From an uncultured Armatimonadota bacterium (lineage in GTDB: Bacteria; Armatimonadota; Fimbriimonadia; Fimbriimonadales; Fimbriimonadaceae), in assembly GCA_903899015.1 (NCBI GenBank), contig CAIUHP010000111.1:110600-174599 (forward strand): a stretch of 64,000 bases of DNA, given 5' to 3'. The position numbers and the translations under genes are program-made. How positions within the stretch are numbered: position 1 is the first letter of the stretch; each line of letters starts with the position of its first letter. Below are positions 53,041 to 60,430 of this stretch, piece after piece. The notes beneath the pieces are model-generated. The model saw nothing but the letters and a program-made list of their open reading frames with translations. It had not been told where the DNA came from and ran no database searches.

Positions 53041-53654
53041 TATTCGCTCGTAGTTGCCGCTTGGCCAAATGACTGAAGGAACCTCATGGCACCACCGCCG
53101 ATCGCGCACATTTCGGAATTTTCATGGAGCACTAGATGCAAGTCAATAGATCTATGCACGCTATCACACCGTCCCCCATATTGTGTGCAGGCTCCCCGCT
53201 TTTTTCGTTGAATTTAACAAAGTACCGAAAAAAGACTGATTTCTGGCCCTATGCAACTCGAGTGCCACTTTTTGCACACGTCCAAAACCGATGGTGACGA
53301 AGGGTGCGAATGTCGTACTTCTATAGAGAATCAGATGGCTAAAGGTAGCACTATGAGCGAGCACCAAGGCATCTTTTCCGGGAAGAGATGTCATGACAAG
53401 TCTGTTGTGGAAAAGGTTTACGTCAAGTAGCTTTGGAACGTTACGCTCTAAGTAGGGTCATCCTTCCCATTTTCAAGCCGGGGCAGCGACCATCAGCGAT
53501 CTTTAGTGGGAGGGCTGGATTGTGAGAAGTGAGCGAATTCAATCATTCCGTCTTTATTCCGACCATTCGATCAAATTAATACTTCAATATCAAACGATTA
53601 TTTGTTGATGGCGAACATCCCAATCGTGGCTTGCCGTAAACTGTGCCACTAGAA
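53041..53654. other. Intergenic region between the small-gene cluster and GH127
   Basis: About 610 bases with no coding frame of convincing composition on either strand. TAAACT at about 53637 lies 12 nt before the GH127 ATG and may be its -10. No tRNA, transposase or clear inverted repeat was recognised. The lack of coding sequence and the adjacent RHS remnant suggest a site of repeated insertion and loss. Confidence 0.4.
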
Positions 53655-56123
53655 ATGGCTTTCTCTACTCTCTCTGCGCTTCGAGGATTTGGTGCGTTGG
53701 CGATGGTTTCGGTTTGGGCTGCGGTCCAAGCGGAAGACACAACCATTCGAACGGGGCCACGACCACCGATGGGTCGAAACATGTTCACCATCGGGAATAA
53801 AGCTCCCCTGAGCCCGCTTGCTTTTCAAAAACTCCCAATCGGCGCGATTCGGCCAGAGGGTTGGGTCCGGAAGCAACTTGAATTAGAAGCCGAGGGTTTC
53901 ACGGGACGTCTCACCGAGATCAGTCCTTGGCTCGTCAAGAAAGATAATGCATGGCTTGATCCGCACGGTGAGGGTAAGAATGGCTGGGAGGAAGTTCCCT
54001 ACTGGCTCAAGGGTTTCGGCGACTTAGGCTACGTGCTCGGGAACAAGAGGATCATCGCCGAGGCCAAAACCTGGATTAATGGAGTTATTGCAAGCCAGCG
54101 AGAGGATGGTTACTTCGGACCAAGGTCGAATCTCACCGCGAACAATGGAAAGCCAGATGTTTGGCCGAATATGGTGATGCTCGCAGCCCTCAAGACTTAT
54201 TATGAATACTCGGGCGACACGAGAGTGCTGACCTTGATGAGCCGCTATTTTAAGTGGGAGCTCACCATTCCTGACAAGGATTTCCTACTTTCCTATTGGG
54301 AACCCCAACGAGTCGGAGACAACATGGATGTCGTCTTTTGGCTCTACAATCGAACCGGTCAGAAATGGCTACTTGGGCTCGCTGAAAAGCTTCACCGAGG
54401 AGGAGCTAATTGGGCAGGAGGGGTACCGAATTGGCACGGAGTCAATATGGCTCAGGGATTTCGGGAACCCGCTCAATACGCTCAACTTAATCACAATCCC
54501 GCGTTAACTCAAGCGACGGAAAACGATTACCAGACCATGCGGCGCCTTTACGGTCAAGTGCCAGGAGGAATTTACGGTGCTGACGAAAATGCTCGTCCCG
54601 GGTTTAGTGACCCTCGTCAGGCTACGGAAACTTGCACGATGACGGAGATGATGCTTTCCGACGAAACGCTCCTATCCATTACCGGCGATCCGATTTGGGC
54701 AGAACGATGCGAAGACGTCACGTTCAATTCCTTACCGGCTTCGATGACACCTGACCTCAAAGCGCTTCATTATTTGACCTCGCCGAACATGGTGCAAATT
54801 GATAAAGGAAGTAAATCGCCCGACTTGCAAAACGGCGGTCCCATGCTCTTGTTCAATGCCTATGATCACCGATGCTGCCAACACAATGCATCGCATGGTT
54901 GGCCCTATTATGCCGAGCACTTGTGGTTGGCTTCTGCCGGTAATGGCCTCGCGGTTGCACTTTACGCACCCTCTCAAGTCACGGCGAGGGTTGGCAATGG
55001 AACTCCGGTGACGATCAAGGAAACGACCCACTATCCATTCAGCGAAACGATCAATTTCTCAATTCAAACGGCGATGGCGAATCCATTCCCACTCACTCTT
55101 CGGTGGCCCAAATGGTGTGATCGACTCGAGCTAAGCATCAACGGTCGCCGACAAAAAGTCGTCGGCACGCCTGGAGGTTATGTCACCGTTTCTCGCACTT
55201 GGCACAACCATGATCAGGTCACCCTTCAGTTACCAATGAAGATTCAAGTCCAAACTTGGAAGGGCAATAAGGGCGCAGAATCCGTCAATCGAGGACCACT
55301 CACGTATTCGTTGAAGATCGGGGAGAGATATGCGAGAATGGGCGGAACCGACAAGTTCCCAAGTTACGAGGTCTACCCAACGACGCCTTGGAACTATGGG
55401 TTGGTGGTCAATAACCAATCGTTCAAAGTCCATTACCGACCATTCCCTTCCGACAACCAACCTTTTACACCCAACAGTGCGCCGATAACCCTGACAGCAA
55501 ATGCAAGGAAAATTGATAACTGGAAGATCGACCGACTAGGAGTGGTTGGCGTGCTTCAAACAATGCCCGCGAAATCGACCGATCCGGTGGAAACGGTGAT
55601 ACTGGTCCCGATGGGAGCGACTAGGCTTCGCATTTCTTCCTTCCCAACCGTCAGCGATAGCCCCGATGCCCACGCATGGGAGGCGCCTCCCATTGCCAAA
55701 GCCGCCATTCCTGCTGCCGCCTCCCATGTTTTCGATGGAGATACCACCGATGCCCTCAGTGATGGATTGCTCCCAAAAAGTTCCTCCGATGAATCGATCC
55801 CTCGGTTCACATGGTGGGATCGCAAGGGATCAACCGAGTGGGTCGAGTATCACTTCCCGAAAGCAAAGACCCTCAGCCAAGCGAGAGTTTATTGGTTCGA
55901 TGACTCTCCGACTGGCGGCGGATGCCGTATTCCTCAATCGTGGAAATTGATGGTCTCAGATGGCAAGAAGTGGCGTGAGGTCTCGGTCCACGGTGAATAC
56001 GGAACAGCTCAAAACAAGTTCAATACCGTTATGTTCGACCCAGTAACCTGCAAATCGATCCGAATCGAAGCTCAGCTTAAAGATGGCTTCTCGGGAGGAA
56101 TTCTGGAGTGGGAGGTCCGATAG
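53655..56123 (+). CDS. Secreted GH127-type beta-L-arabinofuranosidase (HypBA1-like)
   Basis: Exported protein of 822 residues from ATG 53655, signal segment MAFSTLSALRGFGALAMVSV. It matches the DUF1680/GH127 family: ATETCTMTEMMLSDE (about residues 322-336) supplies the Glu-x-Cys zinc ligands and HRCCQHNASHGWPYYAE (about 403-419) the Cys-Cys pair that includes the nucleophile Cys of HypBA1. The (alpha/alpha)6 barrel occupies about 60-480, followed by beta domains; the last 150 residues resemble an F5/8-type discoidin domain (FDGDTTDALSDGL, RVYWFDDSPTGGGCRIP). Activity removes beta-L-arabinofuranose from glycans. It overlaps the ABC importer operon at its 3' end. Confidence 0.9.
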   Translation: MAFSTLSALRGFGALAMVSVWAAVQAEDTTIRTGPRPPMGRNMFTIGNKAPLSPLAFQKLPIGAIRPEGWVRKQLELEAEGFTGRLTEISPWLVKKDNAWLDPHGEGKNGWEEVPYWLKGFGDLGYVLGNKRIIAEAKTWINGVIASQREDGYFGPRSNLTANNGKPDVWPNMVMLAALKTYYEYSGDTRVLTLMSRYFKWELTIPDKDFLLSYWEPQRVGDNMDVVFWLYNRTGQKWLLGLAEKLHRGGANWAGGVPNWHGVNMAQGFREPAQYAQLNHNPALTQATENDYQTMRRLYGQVPGGIYGADENARPGFSDPRQATETCTMTEMMLSDETLLSITGDPIWAERCEDVTFNSLPASMTPDLKALHYLTSPNMVQIDKGSKSPDLQNGGPMLLFNAYDHRCCQHNASHGWPYYAEHLWLASAGNGLAVALYAPSQVTARVGNGTPVTIKETTHYPFSETINFSIQTAMANPFPLTLRWPKWCDRLELSINGRRQKVVGTPGGYVTVSRTWHNHDQVTLQLPMKIQVQTWKGNKGAESVNRGPLTYSLKIGERYARMGGTDKFPSYEVYPTTPWNYGLVVNNQSFKVHYRPFPSDNQPFTPNSAPITLTANARKIDNWKIDRLGVVGVLQTMPAKSTDPVETVILVPMGATRLRISSFPTVSDSPDAHAWEAPPIAKAAIPAAASHVFDGDTTDALSDGLLPKSSSDESIPRFTWWDRKGSTEWVEYHFPKAKTLSQARVYWFDDSPTGGGCRIPQSWKLMVSDGKKWREVSVHGEYGTAQNKFNTVMFDPVTCKSIRIEAQLKDGFSGGILEWEVR

Positions 56124-56125
56124 TA

Positions 56126-57643
56126 TTGGATCTATCACTCCTAGAGTTGCGAGGCATCACCAAGTCGTTCCCGGGTGTCCTTGCACTGGATAACGTGGAT
56201 TTCACCCTTCGGGCTGGAGAAGTCCATGCTTTGATGGGTGAAAACGGAGCCGGTAAGTCGACGCTCATTAAAGTCCTTACCGGCGTCTATCAAAGGGACG
56301 GTGGAACCGCAACTCTGTTGGGTAGATCCATTTCCCCGAAGACGCCCTTGGACGCACAATCTCTGGGCATTAGCACCGTGTACCAGGAAGTGAACCTGAT
56401 TCCAACCCTGTCGGTGGCAGAGAATATCTTCTTGGGGCGAGAGCCAACTCGATTAGGAAATATTGACTGGCGAGCCATGAAAACGGGCGCCGCCGAGGCT
56501 TTAGCCCGACTGGATATCGTTCTGAATGTCAACGAGACCTTGTCGTCTTATTCCATTGCGATTCAGCAAATGGTAGCGATTGCCCGTGCGGTCGATATTA
56601 AGGCAAAGGTGCTTGTACTTGATGAGCCAACTTCAAGCCTGGATAAAGACGAAGTCGCGCAGCTGTTTCAGGTCATGCGGAAATTGAAATCAGAGGGCTT
56701 AGGCATTCTGTTTGTAAGTCACTTTTTAGATCAGATCTACGAGATTTCAGACCGAATCACGGTCCTCAGAAATGGCAAATTAGTGGGTGAATTTCCGACA
56801 TCCGAACTGTCTCGACTTCAACTCGTTTCGAAAATGATTGGAAAAGACGAAGCGGCGGTGGCTTCTATGTCCGACCATCGAGTGAGTGACCTTTCTCCAA
56901 ACCTCGGTGAGCCGGTGGTTTCTGCCAAACAATTTGGCAAGCGATCGAAGGTCGGTCCCGTTGATTTGGAAATTTGCAAAGGGGAAGTTTTGGGTCTGGC
57001 GGGACTGCTTGGTTCTGGCCGAACCGAGATCGCCCAGTTACTCTTTGGAATTGACAAGCCTGATCAAGGAACACTCAAAGTTGACGGCACAGACACCCAG
57101 GTCAACTCGCCGAGAAAAGCGATCCGACTCGGTTTCGGCTTCTTATCAGAAGATCGAAAACACGCTGGAATCATTCCGAACCTTTCGATTCGAGAGAATA
57201 TAGTGTTGGCTCTTCAAGCGAATCGTGGATGGTTGAGGAAGATTTCCTTCTCGCAACAACAAGAATTAGCGGATCGCTACATCAAAGCGCTGAAAATAGC
57301 CACTCCAGATGCCGATAAGCCAATTGGCCAACTTAGTGGGGGCAATCAACAGAAGGTGCTGCTCGCTCGTTGGCTAGCTTCTCAACCAAAGCTGCTGATT
57401 TTAGACGAGCCAACACGCGGGGTCGATGTCGGGGCAAAAGCAGAAATTGAAGGTTTGGTTTACCAACTGTGCGCAGACGGAATGGCCATTCTCTTTATTT
57501 CCTCGGAACTTGACGAAGTGCTTCGAGACAGTCATCGAGTCATCGTCATGCGTGATCGAAAGAAAGTCGGTGAGTTGTCGGGAGAACACCTAACATCCAA
57601 CGAGTTAATGAATACGATCGCCGCGGGTGACCACCTTGCGTAG
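56126..57643 (+). CDS. CUT2 sugar ABC ATPase, YtfR/RbsA-like
   Basis: Tandem ABC ATPase of 505 residues. First domain: Walker A GENGAGKSTLIKVLTG, signature replaced by the CUT2 form ISIAIQQMVAIARAV, Walker B VLVLDEPTSSLDKDE. The second domain has GLLGSGRTEIAQL (degenerate Walker A, as in RbsA/MglA) and signature LSGGNQQKVLLARWL. Start at TTG 56126 (GGAGG about 10 nt upstream) is preferred over GTG 56108, which overlaps GH127. The gene order ATPase-permease-permease matches ytfR-ytfT-yjfF of E. coli (galactofuranose importer), but substrate is inferred only from this and the adjacent furanosidase. Confidence 0.94.
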   Translation: MDLSLLELRGITKSFPGVLALDNVDFTLRAGEVHALMGENGAGKSTLIKVLTGVYQRDGGTATLLGRSISPKTPLDAQSLGISTVYQEVNLIPTLSVAENIFLGREPTRLGNIDWRAMKTGAAEALARLDIVLNVNETLSSYSIAIQQMVAIARAVDIKAKVLVLDEPTSSLDKDEVAQLFQVMRKLKSEGLGILFVSHFLDQIYEISDRITVLRNGKLVGEFPTSELSRLQLVSKMIGKDEAAVASMSDHRVSDLSPNLGEPVVSAKQFGKRSKVGPVDLEICKGEVLGLAGLLGSGRTEIAQLLFGIDKPDQGTLKVDGTDTQVNSPRKAIRLGFGFLSEDRKHAGIIPNLSIRENIVLALQANRGWLRKISFSQQQELADRYIKALKIATPDADKPIGQLSGGNQQKVLLARWLASQPKLLILDEPTRGVDVGAKAEIEGLVYQLCADGMAILFISSELDEVLRDSHRVIVMRDRKKVGELSGEHLTSNELMNTIAAGDHLA

Positions 57644-58631
57644 TCTATCGATGCCAAAGACGGGCCCGTGGCTGTGGGCTGTCATCTCACTTGTCCTGAT
57701 CCTGGGATTCAATCTCGTTTTCACACCCGGATTCTTTAATATACAGCTTCGAGACGGAAACTTATACGGAAGCCTCATCGATATCCTTAATCGAGCCGCT
57801 CCGGTGATGCTCGTAGCGCTCGGTATGACGCTTGTGATCGCGACAGGAGGAGTTGACCTATCGGTCGGTGCGACGATGGCAATCATCGGATCCATCGCCG
57901 CCTTGATGGTGACAAAAGGGCATCCTTCTGTGATTGCCGTTGTGTCGGTTAGCCTTCTGGGAGCGTTGGTGCTGGGAACCTGGAACGGAGTGCTAGTCGC
58001 TCTCTTCAAGATTCAGCCGATTGTTGCCACTCTCATTCTGATGGTTTCCGGGCGAGGAATAGCCCAGTTGCTCACGGATGGCCAAATCATTCAGTTCCAT
58101 GATCCCGCTTTGAGCTACATCGGAAGTGGCTTCCTTTTCAAGATTCCATTTAGCATCACTTTGGTCTTGATTCTCCTCTGCCTAACCGCTCTGGTGACGC
58201 GCCGAACGGCCATGGGACTGTTCATTGAGTCGGTTGGAGACAACCCTACTGCGAGCAGGTATTCGGGCATCGACATTCGAACGGTTCAACTGTTCGCCTA
58301 TGCATTTTGCGGTCTCTGTGCCGGTCTCGCAGGATTGGTAGCGACCGCGAATACGAGTGCCGCCGATGCGAACAATACCGGTCTGAATCTCGAACTTGAC
58401 GCCATTCTCGCGGTTGTTATCGGTGGCACCAAACTCACCGGTGGTCGATTTCAGTTGATTGGTTCCTTATTCGGCGCGCTCGTGATTCAATCTCTAACGA
58501 CTACGATTCTAACCAAAGGACTAGCCATTGAATACACCCTCGTTGTAAAGGCGCTCACGGTTCTCGGAGTTTGCCTTCTACAGTCTCCTAAGTTTCGAGC
58601 CAAGTTCAGCAAGTCGGGGAGGTCCAATTGA
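57627..58631 (+). CDS. CUT2 permease, YtfT/RbsC-like
   Basis: Membrane permease of 334 residues with eight to ten helices and the BPD_transp_2 motif IDIRTVQLFAYAFCGLCAGLAG (about 212-233) plus LELDAILAVVIGGTKLTGGR (about 252-271). It overlaps the ATPase end by 17 nt (GTG start; ATG 57651 possible). YtfT-like by position and size. It partners the next permease as a heterodimer. Confidence 0.93.
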   Translation: MTTLRSLSMPKTGPWLWAVISLVLILGFNLVFTPGFFNIQLRDGNLYGSLIDILNRAAPVMLVALGMTLVIATGGVDLSVGATMAIIGSIAALMVTKGHPSVIAVVSVSLLGALVLGTWNGVLVALFKIQPIVATLILMVSGRGIAQLLTDGQIIQFHDPALSYIGSGFLFKIPFSITLVLILLCLTALVTRRTAMGLFIESVGDNPTASRYSGIDIRTVQLFAYAFCGLCAGLAGLVATANTSAADANNTGLNLELDAILAVVIGGTKLTGGRFQLIGSLFGALVIQSLTTTILTKGLAIEYTLVVKALTVLGVCLLQSPKFRAKFSKSGRSN

Positions 58632-59551
58632 AAAAGCACTTTAGCCTCCTTGCTACCGTGTTCGTATTCCTCTTGATGCTGCTAGGAGCATCACTCAAGT
58701 ACAAGGGATTTTTCTCGGTTGACGTATTCGTAAACCTTCTTCGAGACAATGCCTTCTTGGGTGTGGCAGCGGTTGGGATGACATTCGTGATTCTTTCGGG
58801 GGGCATCGATCTTTCAATTGGTGGGATGATCGGCTTTACAGGAATCTTGACTGGGGTCCTCATCACCAAAAACCACTTTCACCCCGCATTAGCCATAACC
58901 ATCGTCCTCGCAGTCGGAACCTCCATTGGATCGATCATGGGCTTCCTGATCTGTACCTTCGAGCTGCCCCCGTTCTTAGTCACCCTCGCAGGAATGTTTC
59001 TTACCCGAGGCTTGGCCCTCGTCATTAGCCAGAACACGGTCACAATCGATCACCCGTGGTACGACAAAATCAGTAGCACGAAGCTAGCCTTGCCAGCATT
59101 TTTCATCGTCGTCCTAATCGTCGGGCTCTACATTGCCCATTGCCGTCCCTTCGGTCGAGCGGTCTACGCGATCGGTGGAAGTGAGGATTCTGCTGGCCTC
59201 ATGGGACTCCCAGTGCGCAAAACGAAGATCAAGGTTTATGCGATTAGCGGACTTTGTGCAAGCCTTGCGGGCGTCTTAATGACACTTTACATGTCGAGTG
59301 GTGACCCTAATGCCGGTCGAATGGTAGAGCTTGACGCGATTGCCGCTGTTGTCATTGGAGGAACGCTATTGGCGGGGGGAGTTGGCAACTTGATCGGCAC
59401 ATTCTTTGGAGTCTTGATCCTTGGCGTTATTCAAACAGCAATCACTTTTCAAGGTGACATTAGTGCATGGTGGGCAAAAATCGTCACGGGAATGCTTGTC
59501 CTTGGGTTCATCGTCCTTCAAAAGCTACTTCAGGTTCGAAAGGCGACCTGA
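58628..59551 (+). CDS. CUT2 permease, YjfF-like
   Basis: Membrane permease of 307 residues starting at TTG and overlapping the previous stop by 4 nt (TTGA). BPD_transp_2 motifs LSGGIDLSIGGMIGFTGIL (about 58-76) and VELDAIAAVVIGGTLLAGG (about 235-253). GAGG lies in the upstream gene end as Shine-Dalgarno. No periplasmic binding protein gene (ytfQ-like) precedes or follows, so the operon as seen is incomplete. Confidence 0.93.
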   Translation: MKKHFSLLATVFVFLLMLLGASLKYKGFFSVDVFVNLLRDNAFLGVAAVGMTFVILSGGIDLSIGGMIGFTGILTGVLITKNHFHPALAITIVLAVGTSIGSIMGFLICTFELPPFLVTLAGMFLTRGLALVISQNTVTIDHPWYDKISSTKLALPAFFIVVLIVGLYIAHCRPFGRAVYAIGGSEDSAGLMGLPVRKTKIKVYAISGLCASLAGVLMTLYMSSGDPNAGRMVELDAIAAVVIGGTLLAGGVGNLIGTFFGVLILGVIQTAITFQGDISAWWAKIVTGMLVLGFIVLQKLLQVRKAT

Positions 59552-59942
59552 GACTTGCGACCCGGGATTCATCTTTGAAGTCGATTGTGAGTTGCCAGCA
59601 ATCTTCGGGTCGGATCATGTCGTAAGCACGATCCGGCCATTCGATAAGGCAGACATGAGTGTCTAAGTAGTCTTCAAGACCTATTCCCATGCTTCCTTTA
59701 AGACGATACAGGTCGGCATGCATGACGGGCGGCAAAGTGTCAAAGGTCTGAATAAGGTTGTACGTTGGAGAGCGAACCGGTCCCAGGTACCCAAGCGCAT
59801 GTAAATAGGCTCGAACCCATGTCGTCTTTCCTGCCCCAAGGGGACCACTTAGTAAAACGATATCTCCGGGCTGAAACTTCGAGGCCATGCTCGCTGCCCA
59901 CGCAGCGGTCGCAGATTCATCCGGAAGATGGACCTTCTCCAA
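59508..59942 (-). CDS. tsaE: tRNA threonylcarbamoyladenosine biosynthesis ATPase TsaE
   Basis: P-loop ATPase of about 144 residues, the usual TsaE size, that supports TsaBD in making t6A37 of tRNA. Walker A VLLSGPLGAGKTTWVRAYL, then GYLGPVRSPTYNLIQTF and MHADLYRLKGSMGIGLEDYL with IEWPDRAYDM are diagnostic. Start is TTG 59942, 3 nt after the stop of the VOC gene, with AGGA upstream; a longer frame to 60059 would run through the VOC gene in another frame. It overlaps the convergent permease gene by 44 nt at its 3' end. tsaB/tsaD are not in the window. Confidence 0.92.
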   Translation of the reverse strand: MEKVHLPDESATAAWAASMASKFQPGDIVLLSGPLGAGKTTWVRAYLHALGYLGPVRSPTYNLIQTFDTLPPVMHADLYRLKGSMGIGLEDYLDTHVCLIEWPDRAYDMIRPEDCWQLTIDFKDESRVASLRSPFEPEVAFEGR

Positions 59943-59944
59943 AC

Positions 59945-60316
59945 CTAGTTCAGATCCTGTAACGTGATGTCTTTCTGCATAGCTTGAAGCGGATTTCCGT
60001 TGGGATCGAAGAAATCCATCACCACCCCCGACGGAACCTCGTGAAACGGACCCGTCCAATGTCCGGCAAGCTCAAGAGCGATCTTGATTGCGGTAATGCT
60101 CTCAACCTCGATCCCAAGGATCCATCCTGAACCGTCCGGCTTCTTACCATTCTCAAAGGGAGGATGAAGCCCGATCGAACCTCCACCTGGCAGGTCGATA
60201 CGCCCCCAATGAGGCGAAACATAACTCGGCTTCAGTTTCAAAACGTCATGGTAAAAAGCGGCGGTTTCTTCCACGCTGGATACCTGACAAATCAATGTGC
60301 CCAATCCGGTGACCAT
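59945..60316 (-). CDS. VOC-superfamily (glyoxalase/dioxygenase-like) protein
   Basis: Protein of 123 residues with the vicinal-oxygen-chelate fold: LGTLICQVSSVEETAAFYHDVL at the start and FDPNGNPLQAMQKD at the end, plus PPFENGKKPDGSGW. Metal ligands typical of glyoxalase I are not obvious (a His/Glu set is not clearly present), so it could be a binding protein or a resistance-type protein. It precedes tsaE by 2 nt on the same strand, indicating a two-gene operon. Confidence 0.85.
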   Translation of the reverse strand: MVTGLGTLICQVSSVEETAAFYHDVLKLKPSYVSPHWGRIDLPGGGSIGLHPPFENGKKPDGSGWILGIEVESITAIKIALELAGHWTGPFHEVPSGVVMDFFDPNGNPLQAMQKDITLQDLN

Positions 60317-60416
60317 CTTGGGTCCAAGATACCATTCTTAGTTACGATTGGGGAGCCCTGGAGTCGGAGTTGACGCTTGCGTTTGCACTGCAACGAATAT
60401 CCGTTACCGTTCGCGC

Positions 60417-60422
60417 TAACCT
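60417..60422 (+). promoter_or_regulatory. TANNNT box 8 nt before the tricorn-like start
   Basis: TAACCT, then TCAACTTC, then ATG at 60431. It lies downstream of the in-frame TTG at 60377 and so supports ATG 60431 as start. Confidence 0.45.
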
Positions 60423-60430
60423 TCAACTTC

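Noticed and set aside
53164..53394. 76-codon minus-strand frame in the gap before GH127
   Set aside because: No Shine-Dalgarno or promoter box, composition unlike neighbouring genes, and no recognisable motif.
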